DNA of 64,000 bases from Caryophanales bacterium UBA5729 (GTDB lineage Bacteria; Bacillota_I; Bacilli_A; Izemoplasmatales; Hujiaoplasmataceae), in the NCBI GenBank assembly GCA_002419505.1, contig DIGF01000016.1:1-64000 (forward strand), read 5' to 3'. The notes under the pieces are model-generated. The model did no database searches and was not told the origin of the DNA. It saw only the letters and a program-made list of their open reading frames with translations. Of this stretch, positions 25,344 through 34,249 are shown piece by piece. Every line of letters starts with the position of its first letter. Position 1 is the first letter of the stretch. Made by a program: the position numbers and the translations under genes.

Positions 25344-25395
25344 AAAAAAACGAGACAAGCTCCTCAATATAGAGGAGAGACATGTCTCGTTTTTA
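25344..25395. terminator. long bidirectional terminator
   Basis: CGAGACA (25351-25357) pairs with TGTCTCG (25383-25389), flanked by an A run and a T run, and CTCCTC pairs with GAGGAG inside. The structure lies between the repressor stop and the upstream region of the serine recombinases and works for either direction. Confidence 0.75.
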
Positions 25396-25420
25396 GATCT
25401 TCACCGGTTATTAGTATAAC

Positions 25421-26287
25421 CTATTTTCTTTTCTTTGGAAATACTCCAGGGATGGTATTTCGTGCTTTATTGTAAAGAAATTGTTCAAAGATAATTTTAA
25501 TGACGACACCATCAATAGCGTCTAAGAAATTTCTATAGGACATATGTCTAATATGCTTACCATCATAATAGACTACATACTTCGCATTTTTAATATCAGA
25601 GGCTAGTTTCGCTCTGGTGATGATGACTTTATCACCAGAACGCATGGTCTCTTTAGCAGGATCTATATCATCTGATGCTTTATAGTGATAGCCATAATCT
25701 GGATGATTTTCTTTATTAAGTCTAAGGACATAAAGTTGTTCAGAATCAGTGACTGGGATCTGTTCATTCTTTTTGAGTTTGACAAGTAATCTAGTACCCC
25801 AAGGTAGATTTAATGTGTTGTCATCTTCAGATAAGATGTAATAGATATATTGATGATGATTTTGGTCGATATTTTCTTTTAAATTGTAATCAATATTCTC
25901 TTTAGGCGTTACGATTACGGATTCATGATTAACATATTCATAGAGTTTGGTTGGAATCGGTTCATGGTTGATTTTAGTAAATGGTGAATGATCGATTAAA
26001 GATTCTAAACTGACATTATAGTATTCAGCAAGTAGTAATAAATATTTAACCGGTGCTGGTCTAAGTCCTTTCTCATAGTTTTTAATTGAGTTTAGACTAA
26101 AAGCACCATTTAAAGCTTCATATAAATCTTCTTGTGACATCTGATGTCTATTTCGCATATTACGACCGACATGTGGGTGATCTTCAGAGAGTTTAATCTC
26201 TCTTTTTTCAAGCATGCCACCGACGATTTGTTTGGTTTGATCACCTAAACCGTATTCTTCTTCAGCTAAATTAAAGTTCTTTTTCAT
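25421..26287 (-). CDS. CI-like repressor with XRE HTH
   Basis: A 288-residue protein. An XRE-type helix-turn-helix occupies about residues 40-98 (MSQEDLYEALNGAFSLNSIK, then NYEKGLRPAP). The C-terminal 150 residues resemble the S24/LexA-like regulatory domain (GTRLLVKLKK, MRSGDKVIITRAK, YVVYYDGKHIRHM). A catalytic serine-lysine dyad is not obvious, so self-cleavage is uncertain. An AGGAGG motif precedes the ATG. It diverges from the Cro-like gene and integrase on the other side of a 660-base region, as in lysogeny switches. It likely keeps the element silent. Confidence 0.75.
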   Translation of the reverse strand: MKKNFNLAEEEYGLGDQTKQIVGGMLEKREIKLSEDHPHVGRNMRNRHQMSQEDLYEALNGAFSLNSIKNYEKGLRPAPVKYLLLLAEYYNVSLESLIDHSPFTKINHEPIPTKLYEYVNHESVIVTPKENIDYNLKENIDQNHHQYIYYILSEDDNTLNLPWGTRLLVKLKKNEQIPVTDSEQLYVLRLNKENHPDYGYHYKASDDIDPAKETMRSGDKVIITRAKLASDIKNAKYVVYYDGKHIRHMSYRNFLDAIDGVVIKIIFEQFLYNKARNTIPGVFPKKRK

Positions 26288-26948
26288 AAGAAATACCTCC
26301 TAGAGATGGTACACACAGCCCATTATAACTGAATGAATTAAAAATTTACAGATAAAAGAGATGAAAAAGTCAATTTTTAGGATTTAAACGTGGCTAAAAA
26401 ATAATAAGGCGATTTTTAGTGATTTTCATGAAACCCTGAATATGACTGTATTTCCTATGTTATCGCTATGAAAAGACAATCTTATAATGGCTTTACTGCG
26501 TGAGCTAGAAAGCAACTTGGGTATCTCAACACCATAGACACATATGTAGATATAGATACGATTTTAAAGAATCTCAAAATGAATCATTACCCCGTTGTTA
26601 GAATAGAGTTGAGCTCAAATTATTGTGCTTAAGTCTGATTGGGATTCCAGTCAACCTTCATTTTAAATACTTAATCAGTTCTTGATTCGTTCATGATCTT
26701 CACCAAAGACATGTCTCGTTTAAGAATCTACTCCGTGTTCAAGAATGTGTTTGAAAGTGTCTTGATACTTTCAACAATAGGTTTGATATGGTTTAAACAA
26801 TTCCCTATCAGAATTTAAGTACAGTTGATGCAAATCGACTTTTTTGTCATTTGATTTTTATGAAAATCAGAAGAAAAACTGGCCATTTTTAGACAAAGTA
26901 AAGTCAAAGAAAAGTAAAGTGATAAAAAGATGAAAGGATAAAAGGGCG
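26288..26948. promoter_or_regulatory. lysogeny control region with repeats and a broken small ORF
   Basis: The region separates the CI-like and Cro-like genes. The ten-base direct repeat AAAGTAAAGT occurs at 26895-26904 and 26911-26920, close to the Cro-like start and suited as an operator. An inverted repeat TTGAAAGT/ACTTTCAA lies at 26749-26772. The words GACATGTCTCGTTT and GATCTTCACC near 26695-26718 also occur in the terminator region near 25382-25410. A 54-codon frame at 26468-26632 is interrupted by one TGA. No intact gene is seen. Confidence 0.45.
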
Positions 26949-27194
26949 TTGCCCATCATTAACATGAGAAGAGAATACTTATTTAAACACAGAAAACAAA
27001 ACAAGAAAGACTTATATGCTTACGCAAATGAACTTGGTTTATCAAGAAACTATTATGATGCACTAGAAAAAGGCAAGAAGGGAGATAAGATGACTTTAGA
27101 AACTGCACATAAAATAGCAAACCTATTAAAGATTTCATTAGAAGATGTTTTAAATCTTGAACATGACTATAAGTCGGGAAAAAAAGATGCTTAA
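26949..27194 (+). CDS. Cro-like XRE regulator
   Basis: An 81-residue protein consisting almost only of an XRE-type helix-turn-helix (KKDLYAYANELGLSRNYYDA, then KKGDKMTLETAHKIANLLKI). The TTG at 26949 lies ten bases after GAAAGGA and is the better supported start; the ATG at 26964 lacks a site. It is the first gene of a unit with the tyrosine recombinase, whose start lies inside its last codons. It faces the CI-like gene, so it is probably the early regulator that opposes the repressor or controls integrase expression. Confidence 0.7.
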   Translation: MPIINMRREYLFKHRKQNKKDLYAYANELGLSRNYYDALEKGKKGDKMTLETAHKIANLLKISLEDVLNLEHDYKSGKKDA

Positions 27195-28131
27195 AAATCA
27201 TCCACTAGAAGAACCTGTTAAAACCTATATTGATAACCTAGATATGAAACAAGTGAGTATAAGAAGTTATGCAGAACTGATGAAACGATATCTAAACTAT
27301 TTAAAAGGTCATAACATCCGATATGCAAAAAGAGCAGATCTCATTAAATACCGTGAATCGATGTGGGAAGAAGGATTAAAAGCCAATACCATACAAAAAC
27401 AAATGGTGGTTATCAGAGCATTCTATTTATGGTTAAAGATTAACTATAAGAACTTTGGATTTGATGAGATCTATAATCATAATATTGCTGAAGGGATTAA
27501 AGGTGCAAAAATCGATCGTAATTATAAGAAAGAACCCTTAAGTCTAGAACAAGCAAGAAACTTAATTGAAGTTGCGAAAAGAGATACTAAGAACATCTAT
27601 GGGATTAGAAACTATGCCATCATTTTATTAATGCTCACGACCGGGATGAGAACCATCGAAGTCGTGAGAGCAAGAAAACAAGATTTATCCAGGATGGATC
27701 ATCATTCAATCCTTTATATTCAAGGAAAAGCAAAAGATGGAAGTGATACATTTGTTAAACTACCCATTGAAGTGACTGATGCGATGAATGAGTATTTACA
27801 CTTAAGAAACGATAAGAATAAATACATCTTTGTATCGCATGAGAAAAACAGTTTAAATCAACTCACAACGAACAGTCTTAGAGTCTCATTAAGACGTATC
27901 ATGAGAAAAGCAGGTATTAATAGCTCAAAACAAACAGTTCATTCCCTAAGACATACCACCGCTTATTTTAACCTTAAAAGCGGTGGTACCCTAGAAGCAA
28001 CTCAACAACTCTTACGGCATAAAAACATCGAAACAACTTTAATCTATGCCCATAACATCAACCGAATCGATGATGATTCAGAATTTAGAATTAGAGACTA
28101 CATTTTAAAAAAGGAAAATGATAAAACATGA
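27187..28131 (+). CDS. tyrosine recombinase (phage integrase family)
   Basis: A 314-residue enzyme. It has an N-terminal SAM-like core-binding domain (residues about 10-100, with SIRSYAELMKRYLNYLKGH) and a catalytic domain with R155 in TTGMRTIEV, H252-x-x-R255 in HSLRHTTA, H near 278 in LLRHKNIETT and the nucleophile Y287 in LIYAH. All key residues are present, so it is probably active. The ATG at 27187 overlaps the stop of the Cro-like gene, and its TGA overlaps the next start. It lies in a Cro/int/xis/DUF4373 unit that looks like the core of an integrative element. Confidence 0.85.
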   Translation: MLKNHPLEEPVKTYIDNLDMKQVSIRSYAELMKRYLNYLKGHNIRYAKRADLIKYRESMWEEGLKANTIQKQMVVIRAFYLWLKINYKNFGFDEIYNHNIAEGIKGAKIDRNYKKEPLSLEQARNLIEVAKRDTKNIYGIRNYAIILLMLTTGMRTIEVVRARKQDLSRMDHHSILYIQGKAKDGSDTFVKLPIEVTDAMNEYLHLRNDKNKYIFVSHEKNSLNQLTTNSLRVSLRRIMRKAGINSSKQTVHSLRHTTAYFNLKSGGTLEATQQLLRHKNIETTLIYAHNINRIDDDSEFRIRDYILKKENDKT

Positions 28132-28337
28132 TTGAAAATAAAAATGAATTAGAACATTATAGTGTCAAAGAAGTAGCAAACCTTTTAAAGGTATCACCAA
28201 GAACCATTTATAAGTATGTCTTAAATGGTATGCTTAAGGGAAAAAAGATTGCAGAGAAATGGCGATTCTCAAAAGAACAAATTGATACATTCTTAAAGAA
28301 ACTCGAAATGAAGGAGTATCCGCGTTATGTCAAGTAG
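28128..28337 (+). CDS. excisionase-like HTH protein
   Basis: A 69-residue protein with a MerR/Xis-type helix-turn-helix (YSVKEVANLLKVSPRTIYKY then KIAEKWRFSKEQIDTFL), as found in excisionases and small DNA-binding proteins of mobile elements. It is coupled to the integrase gene by an ATGA overlap, which supports a role in directing recombination towards excision. It also overlaps the following replication gene by 11 bases. No other domain is present. Confidence 0.75.
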   Translation: MIENKNELEHYSVKEVANLLKVSPRTIYKYVLNGMLKGKKIAEKWRFSKEQIDTFLKKLEMKEYPRYVK

Positions 28338-29127
28338 CATGGGACTAGACTATTTCAATATCGATATCAACATCTTTAGCGATGGTAAGATATTAAAACT
28401 CATGAACAGGTATGGTCCTGTAGGATTTATCTCCTACATCACCATCCTCGCTCATGTATACGCAAATGGCTATTATCTAGAATATAGCATTGAAGATACC
28501 ACGCAATTGCTCTTATCAAGAATTGGAGGTAAATACTTCAGTGGTAAAAACAAGATTCAAGAATTGGTTTTGTATCTAGCACATATCGATTTAATTGACA
28601 TGGAAATGTTACATCAGAACGTCATTACTTCAAGAGGTATTCAAAAGCGGTTTTTAAAGATGACAAAGAAGAGACAAAATCAGGATTTATCAAAATATTG
28701 GATCTTAGATGATTCTAAGGAAGTAGAAGTTCATAAACCTGATGAATCAATTGTAGATTCAGTTAAAGATGAGAAACTCACAAAAAAAGAAATGAGAAGA
28801 AGAAAGCGAATTGATGATGTTTATGAAGGTGCATCGAGAAAACATTATCTGACAAACTGTATTATTGAATCTGGATACATTGATAACTACGATTTAGATA
28901 TTCCTAGATACAATGAATTATTTGAAGAACTATCAAAAGCCTATGATCATGATTCATTATTTAAATCAGTTAGGTATCTATGTGAACACGCAAAAAGAAC
29001 GCCTAAGAAGATTGAAAGTAGATATAAGTTCTTTGAAGTATCATTAGATAAGAATTTAAACCCAGAAAAACCTTATATAACAGAATCGTTTGAGGAGATG
29101 ATTGAAAGGATTAGGAAGAACGATTAA
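28327..29127 (+). CDS. DUF4373-type phage replication protein
   Basis: A 266-residue protein that starts with GLDYFNIDINIFSDGKILKL, then the GFISYITILAHVYANGYYL segment. This is the pattern of the Lin1244/Lin1753-like N-terminal domain (DUF4373) of phage and plasmid replication proteins. A linker rich in charged residues leads to a C-terminal helical domain similar to DnaD-like or helicase-loader tails. AAGGAG precedes the ATG. It is the last gene of the Cro/int/xis unit, which suggests an element that can replicate briefly after excision. No helicase gene follows. Confidence 0.7.
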   Translation: MSSSMGLDYFNIDINIFSDGKILKLMNRYGPVGFISYITILAHVYANGYYLEYSIEDTTQLLLSRIGGKYFSGKNKIQELVLYLAHIDLIDMEMLHQNVITSRGIQKRFLKMTKKRQNQDLSKYWILDDSKEVEVHKPDESIVDSVKDEKLTKKEMRRRKRIDDVYEGASRKHYLTNCIIESGYIDNYDLDIPRYNELFEELSKAYDHDSLFKSVRYLCEHAKRTPKKIESRYKFFEVSLDKNLNPEKPYITESFEEMIERIRKND

Positions 29128-29649
29128 TTGTATTCCCTAATGGTAGTGAACAAGTAGAAAATAAAGAAAACAATACACTTTTTGTGGATGTTCAAGTTTG
29201 TCTTGAGTCATCTATTACTTGATTAAAAGAACTATTCAATAAGTGCGGTTGCTGATATGAGGGAATTTAAAGTTCAACTGGTAAACAATTACATTTTTTG
29301 TACAATCAAAATAATCAGAATTAAGATTAGTTTTAGTAAGACTAGGAAGTGTTGATGCATTCTGATTCTTAGCGTATCCCTGTATAATACGGGGTGTCTA
29401 CTTTTTTATTACCATTAAAAAAAAGATTATATATTATTTATACCCCCCCCAGTACGCTCAGAAGACGATCAATGGGTACCGTACAGGGGGAGATTTTATT
29501 TACACGGACCCACTTTTTTGAAAATCTTGAAATAGGTTCGAAAGAAATGTTCGATTTACAAACAAATTACAGATTTTTTCTTGTATTATATATATTAATG
29601 ATGTAGAATATAATTATTCAATAATCGAACAATGGATGGTGGATAATTA
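29128..29649. promoter_or_regulatory. intergenic region before the polysaccharide locus
   Basis: No gene is supported. CCCTGTA and TACGGGG near 29384-29400 pair around TAA and are followed by a T tract, a possible terminator. A C8 tract at 29443-29450 with GTAC can pair with GTACAGGGGG at 29481-29490 in an unusually GC-rich patch. The inverted words TGTTCGATT (29548-29556) and AATCGAACA (29623-29631) flank a TATAAT at 29609-29614 and are candidate binding sites for the winged-helix protein encoded next. Confidence 0.4.
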
Positions 29650-30273
29650 ATGAGTGACAATCAATTCTTTAAACCGACTGTTTTATACAAAGAATATATG
29701 ATATTAGATATGATTGAAAAAAACTCTAATATCACTCAAAGAGAAATGAGTAAAACAATTGGTATAGCAGTCAGTATGATAAATGACTATCTCAATATTT
29801 ATGAAAAAGATAAGTTGATTAAGAGAAAAAAACACTCTACGAAGACTGTAGAGTATTTTGTCACTAAAAAGGGCAGTGAAAGAAAAAAGGTTTTAAATAT
29901 TTCCTACTTAAGTGCATCTCAACAACTTTATAATTCAGCTAAAGAGAATATTGAAACTTTCTTAATACAGATTGAAAATAAAGGTTTTAAGAATATTTTA
30001 TTGTATGGTGCAGGAGAAGTTTGTGAAATACTTCTAAACGCAATTAAGAGTAGCAAGATTGTAAGTATCAAGGCACAAGCAATCGTTGATGATAACATTG
30101 ATAAAATAGGCAATAAGATAGGATCTACTAGTATAATTTCAAGAGACTCAATTAATGATTATCAACATGATGGCATACTAATATCAAGTTACACAAATAA
30201 TGAAAGTATATACAATAAACTGATGCAGGCAGGATATTCAAAAGACAAGATTATTCAATTCTTTAGTCTTTAG
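29650..30273 (+). CDS. winged-helix regulator with nucleotide-binding domain
   Basis: A 207-residue protein. The first 75 residues form a winged helix (NITQREMSKTIGIAVSMIND then RKKHSTKTVEYFVTKKG). The rest resembles a Rossmann-like domain with ILLYGAGEVCEILLNAIKSS and ISSYTNNESI, similar to the N-terminal part of sugar acetyltransferases of the PglD type and to CoA-binding domains. Fused regulators of this kind occur at the head of polysaccharide loci in Firmicutes. It may sense a nucleotide sugar and control the operon behind it. A GATGG-rich site precedes the ATG. Inverted repeats surround its promoter region. Confidence 0.55.
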   Translation: MSDNQFFKPTVLYKEYMILDMIEKNSNITQREMSKTIGIAVSMINDYLNIYEKDKLIKRKKHSTKTVEYFVTKKGSERKKVLNISYLSASQQLYNSAKENIETFLIQIENKGFKNILLYGAGEVCEILLNAIKSSKIVSIKAQAIVDDNIDKIGNKIGSTSIISRDSINDYQHDGILISSYTNNESIYNKLMQAGYSKDKIIQFFSL

Positions 30274-30290
30274 ACAATGAGGATAATACA

Positions 30291-31409
30291 ATGAGCGAAA
30301 GAATATTATTATCATCACCCCATATGAGTGATGAAGGATACGAACAACAATATGTTAAAGAAGCCTTTGATACAAACTGGATTGCCCCTTTAGGGCCTAA
30401 TGTTACTGGGTTTGAACAAGAAGTTGCCGCCAAAGTTGGCATAGGTCATGCAGCAGCTTTAGTATCTGGTACAGCAGCAATTCAAATGGCTTTAAAAGCT
30501 GCTGGAGTACAACAAGGTGACATTGTGTTATGTCAATCTTTAACTTTTTCGGCAACCGCTAATCCCATTATTTATGAAAATGCTATACCTGTATTCATAG
30601 ACAGTGATTATGAAACTTGGAATATGAGTCCTAAATATCTTGAAGAAGCATTAATAAAATATCCTAATGCTAAAGCTGTTTTAGTTGTCCATCTATATGG
30701 TTTATCTGCTGATATGGACAAAATAGTTAATTTGTGTAAAAAGTTCGAAGTTACATTGATTGAAGATGCTGCTGAATCATTAGGTACAACCTATAAGGGC
30801 AAATATACAGGCACATTCGGTGATTATGGCATTTTCAGCTTTAACGGGAATAAAATTATTACTACATCTGGTGGTGGTATGCTCGTTTCTAGTGATTCAG
30901 AAAAAATTCAAAAAGTTAGATTTTGGTCTACCCAAGCAAGAGATCAAGCAAGACACTACCAACATTCAGAATTGGGATTTAACTACAGAATGAGTAACGT
31001 AGTTGCAGGTATTGGAAGAGGTCAATTAAAGATATTAGATCAAAGAGTAGAGAAGAAAAGACAGATTTTTCAGTACTACAAGGAATCTTTAAAAGACATT
31101 AAAGAAATTGAGTTTATGCCTTTGAATGATTGGAATTATCCAAATTGCTGGCTGACTAGCATTACCCTAAGAGGCAAGAATAGTCCCTTAGATTTAATTC
31201 TGGCATTAGAGAAAGAAAATATTGAATCTAGACCTTTGTGGAAACCAATGCATCTTCAACCATTTTTTGAAAAATATGATTTCATAGGTAACAGTATATC
31301 TAATGACTTATTCAACCGTGGGTTATGTTTGCCGAGTGATTCAAAAATGACTATGGAACAACAAGACAGAGTTATTAAAACTATTAGAGGTTTGTTTATC
31401 AATGCATAA
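30291..31409 (+). CDS. DegT/DnrJ/EryC1-family sugar aminotransferase
   Basis: A 372-residue PLP-dependent aminotransferase that makes 4-amino sugars from nucleotide 4-keto sugars. It shows SGTAAIQMALKAAGV for phosphate binding, EDAAESLGTTYKG with D159, and the PLP lysine K188 in FSFNGNKIITTSGGG. The C-terminal part contains NYRMSNVVAGIGRGQL, as in PglE-like enzymes. The ribosome binding site is GAGGAT. It overlaps the initiating transferase gene by 8 bases. The combination suggests that the first sugar is an amino sugar such as a bacillosamine-type residue; the exact substrate cannot be read from the sequence. No matching 4,6-dehydratase for UDP-GlcNAc is seen in the window. Confidence 0.8.
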   Translation: MSERILLSSPHMSDEGYEQQYVKEAFDTNWIAPLGPNVTGFEQEVAAKVGIGHAAALVSGTAAIQMALKAAGVQQGDIVLCQSLTFSATANPIIYENAIPVFIDSDYETWNMSPKYLEEALIKYPNAKAVLVVHLYGLSADMDKIVNLCKKFEVTLIEDAAESLGTTYKGKYTGTFGDYGIFSFNGNKIITTSGGGMLVSSDSEKIQKVRFWSTQARDQARHYQHSELGFNYRMSNVVAGIGRGQLKILDQRVEKKRQIFQYYKESLKDIKEIEFMPLNDWNYPNCWLTSITLRGKNSPLDLILALEKENIESRPLWKPMHLQPFFEKYDFIGNSISNDLFNRGLCLPSDSKMTMEQQDRVIKTIRGLFINA

Positions 31410-32040
31410 AAAAGGGATATATGAAAAATTCATTAAAAGACCAATTGATATTATATGTAGTCTTACAGCATTAATTTTATTATTTCCTTTCCTCTTCATA
31501 TTGGCAATATTTGTAAGGATAAAATTAGGATCACCAGTTATATTTAAGCAACAAAGACCAGGACTAAATGAAAGAATATTCAATCTATATAAGTTTAGGA
31601 CCATGACCAATGATAAAGATAAATCAGGCAAATTACTACCTGATAACATACGACTGACGAAATTTGGAACATTTTTAAGGTCAACTAGTCTAGATGAATT
31701 GCCTAGTTTACTAAACATTTTTAAAGGTGACTTAAGCATTGTTGGTCCTAGACCTTTATTAGTAGATTATTTACCTTTATACAACCAAGAACAAAAAAGA
31801 CGTCATGAAGTTAGACCGGGGTTGACTGGTTTAGCTCAAATCAACGGGAGAAATGCAATAAGTTGGGAAGCAAGGTTTGACTTAGATGTAAAATATGTTA
31901 AAAAAATAACTTTATTGGGTGATTTTAGAATCATTATTAAAACTGTAAAAAAAGTGTTTGTTCGTGAAGGCATTACTTCTAACACTTATGTCACCATGGA
32001 ACCTTTCAAGGGGAGTGAGATTGAAAATGAAGGAAATTAA
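31402..32040 (+). CDS. PglC-like initiating sugar-1-phosphate transferase
   Basis: A 212-residue monotopic phosphoglycosyl transferase that transfers a sugar phosphate from a nucleotide sugar to undecaprenyl phosphate. It has one N-terminal membrane segment (residues about 16-40), followed by the family motifs FKQQRPGLN, LYKFRTM, LRSTSLDELPSLLNI (catalytic D98-E99), GDLSIVGPRPLL and RPGLTGLAQINGR. The length is that of the PglC minimal form. It starts inside the aminotransferase gene. It would begin assembly of the glycan repeat on the inner face of the membrane. Confidence 0.85.
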   Translation: MHKKGIYEKFIKRPIDIICSLTALILLFPFLFILAIFVRIKLGSPVIFKQQRPGLNERIFNLYKFRTMTNDKDKSGKLLPDNIRLTKFGTFLRSTSLDELPSLLNIFKGDLSIVGPRPLLVDYLPLYNQEQKRRHEVRPGLTGLAQINGRNAISWEARFDLDVKYVKKITLLGDFRIIIKTVKKVFVREGITSNTYVTMEPFKGSEIENEGN

Positions 32041-32992
32041 TGTGCTAATTTTGAGCGCTGGAAGAAGAGTAGAGCTAATCCAGTGTTTTAAAAGAGCTTC
32101 AAATGAACTAAGTATACAAAGTAATATTATTGCGGTTGATTCAAGTTCACTATCACCAGCTCTTTATATTGCAGATCGATTCTATATTATACCTAAGATA
32201 GATGACATTAGCTATTTGAGCAAATTGATAGAAATTTGTAAATACGAAAAGATTAGTATAATCATTCCCACAATTGACCCTGAACTTCCTTTTCTAGCTA
32301 TAAATAAAGATTTAATCGAAATGAAAACTGGTTCGAAAGTATTGATTTCTTCAAGGGAAGTTATTGAAACCTTCGGAAGTAAACTACAAGCGTATAATTA
32401 TTTTGTGAAAAACAATATCCCAACAACAAACAATATTAGTCTGGTTGATATTAACAATGGCACAGTATCATTTCCTTTATTTATAAAACCAAATAGAGGT
32501 AGTTCGAGTTTAAACGCCTATAAAATAAACAATATTAACGAACTTGAATTGTATACCAAAATTATTCCAGATTTCATTTTGCAAGAATTTATAGAAGGGG
32601 AAGAATACACTGTCGATGCATTCTTAGATTTTCAATCGAACATTATCTCAGTTGTTCCTAGATTAAGAATAAGCACGAGATCTGGTGAGATTTTGAAAGG
32701 AAAAACCATTAGAGATGAATCTATTATAGACTTTGTAAAAAAGATTCTAATTAAAATCAAACCAATAGGACAAATTACCATTCAACTATTTAAGACACAA
32801 ACATGCATGAAAATAATTGAAATTAACCCTCGATTTGGGGGGGGTGCTCCAATGAGTATTTTTGCTGGGGCAAACTCTCCAAAATTTATATATCAGTTAA
32901 TTATGGGGGATAAAATCAATTATACGAATGACTTTAGGGATAATATGACGTTTCTAAGATATGATCAAACACTGGTATTAAACAATGAGTAA
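32027..32992 (+). CDS. ATP-grasp ligase (carbamoyl-phosphate synthase / PylC-like)
   Basis: A 321-residue ATP-grasp protein. The ATG at 32027 has AAGGGGAGTG before it; a longer frame from 31958 runs within the preceding gene and lacks a site. A Rossmann-like N-terminal domain (INVLILSAGRRVELIQCFKR) is followed by the ATP-grasp core (FPLFIKPNRGSSS, LQEFIEGEEYTVDAF, MKIIEINPRFGGGAP with the metal-binding E and N). Such enzymes in polysaccharide loci are thought to join amino acids or carboxylates to sugars. It overlaps the HAD gene that follows. The substrate is unknown. Confidence 0.7.
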   Translation: MKEINVLILSAGRRVELIQCFKRASNELSIQSNIIAVDSSSLSPALYIADRFYIIPKIDDISYLSKLIEICKYEKISIIIPTIDPELPFLAINKDLIEMKTGSKVLISSREVIETFGSKLQAYNYFVKNNIPTTNNISLVDINNGTVSFPLFIKPNRGSSSLNAYKINNINELELYTKIIPDFILQEFIEGEEYTVDAFLDFQSNIISVVPRLRISTRSGEILKGKTIRDESIIDFVKKILIKIKPIGQITIQLFKTQTCMKIIEINPRFGGGAPMSIFAGANSPKFIYQLIMGDKINYTNDFRDNMTFLRYDQTLVLNNE

Positions 32993-33671
32993 ATCTTTTA
33001 TCAAACTTATTGCTTTTGACTTAGACGATACAATCTTTCCGGAATACGAATTCATTTTGAGCGGTTTTGATGCAGTCTCAAAAGTGATGAGTAAAGATTT
33101 TGATATTGAGCAAAAGGAATTAGCATCATTGATGAAGTCGTTTTTTGACCATTCAAGTAAGAATGTTTTTGATAAGGTTTTAAAATACTATAATATCGAA
33201 GTAACTAATGAAAGCATTGAAAAATATGTGAAAATATTTAGAGAACATGAACCAAGCATACTCCCATATCCTGACGTAATAAAATCACTAGTAAAGTTAA
33301 AAAAAACATATAAATTAGCATTAATAACAGATGGATATGCAATTTCTCAAAGAAATAAAATAAAAGTTTTAGGAATAAATGAGCTTTTTGATGAAATTGT
33401 TGTGACGGACGAATATGGAAAATCATTTTGGAAACCAAACCCTGGATCATTTGAGATGTTAAGTAAAAAAACTAAAGTTGAATATTCTGGGATGGCTTAT
33501 GTTGGTGATAATCCATGTAAAGATTTTAATATAAAGAACACGCATGCTGTATTTACTATTCATATAAAGAGAAATGGTTTTACTATTAAAAAAGAATGTG
33601 AAACTCCTGTGTATGCAGACTTGGTAGTTGAAAATATGAAGCAAATTATAGATTTTTTAGAAAAGAGGTAA
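32985..33671 (+). CDS. HAD-family phosphatase
   Basis: A 228-residue haloacid dehalogenase-fold hydrolase with motif I FDLDDTIF (nucleophile D12 and D14), motif II LITDGYAISQRNKI, a lysine in KPNPGSFEML and motif IV YVGDNPCKDF. The cap domain between motifs I and II is helical. It overlaps the ATP-grasp gene by 8 bases and may remove a phosphate from the product or precursor used by that enzyme or by the nucleotidyltransferase. The ribosome binding site lies inside the upstream gene. The exact substrate is not predictable. Confidence 0.75.
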   Translation: MSKSFIKLIAFDLDDTIFPEYEFILSGFDAVSKVMSKDFDIEQKELASLMKSFFDHSSKNVFDKVLKYYNIEVTNESIEKYVKIFREHEPSILPYPDVIKSLVKLKKTYKLALITDGYAISQRNKIKVLGINELFDEIVVTDEYGKSFWKPNPGSFEMLSKKTKVEYSGMAYVGDNPCKDFNIKNTHAVFTIHIKRNGFTIKKECETPVYADLVVENMKQIIDFLEKR

Positions 33672-33676
33672 AACAT

Positions 33677-34246
33677 ATGGATTCATTCTATACTATTGAT
33701 GAGTTAAGAGAGATGGGTTTCAAAAAGCTAGGCGACAATGTGAAGATATCAAGAAAAACAAGTATATACGGGGCGAGTAACATATCCATAGGTTCAAATG
33801 TTAGGATTGATGACTACTGTTGTCTTGTTGCTAGCAATAATGAAATTATACTAGGTTCATACATCCACATAGCGTTTTTTTGTATTCTAATGGGATCCGG
33901 TGGTATTGTAATGGAAGATTTCTCTGGGCTGTCATCTAGAGTCTCAATTTACAGTGCAACGGATGATTACTCTGGTCTATCCTTAACAAATCCAACAGTA
34001 CCTGAAAAATTCAAGAAAATATTTTCTGGTAAAGTTACGTTAAAAAAACATGTTATTATTGGTACGAATACAACAATTCTTCCAAATGTTGAAATTGGAT
34101 TAGGTTGCTCAGTTGGAGCAAACAGTCTTGTCACCAAGAGCTTGGATGAATGGGGAGTATACGTAGGAACTCCAGCTAAAAAACTGAAAGATCGAAGCAA
34201 AGAATTACTTAAAGTCGAAGAATCACTGCATTCTGAGTTAGGATAA
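33677..34246 (+). CDS. hexapeptide-repeat O-acetyltransferase
   Basis: A 189-residue left-handed beta-helix acyltransferase. The repeats are seen in IYGASNISIGSNVRIDDYC, HVIIGTNTTILPNVEIG and LGCSVGANSLVTKSLDEWGV, with the family's closing YVGTPAKKLKDRS. The length is that of a soluble WcaF- or maltose-acetyltransferase-like enzyme. GAGG lies before the ATG. It probably adds an acetyl group to a sugar of the glycan from acetyl-CoA in the cytoplasm. No membrane segment is present. Confidence 0.75.
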   Translation: MDSFYTIDELREMGFKKLGDNVKISRKTSIYGASNISIGSNVRIDDYCCLVASNNEIILGSYIHIAFFCILMGSGGIVMEDFSGLSSRVSIYSATDDYSGLSLTNPTVPEKFKKIFSGKVTLKKHVIIGTNTTILPNVEIGLGCSVGANSLVTKSLDEWGVYVGTPAKKLKDRSKELLKVEESLHSELG

Positions 34247-34249
34247 GAT

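Noticed and set aside
26468..26632. Evidence that TGA codes for tryptophan in this organism
   Set aside because: One interrupted small frame is not enough; many strong genes in the window end in TGA with properly placed next starts.
29394..29606. Plus-strand frame of 70 codons before the polysaccharide locus
   Set aside because: It runs through the GC hairpin and repeats, has no ribosome binding site and no protein-like composition.
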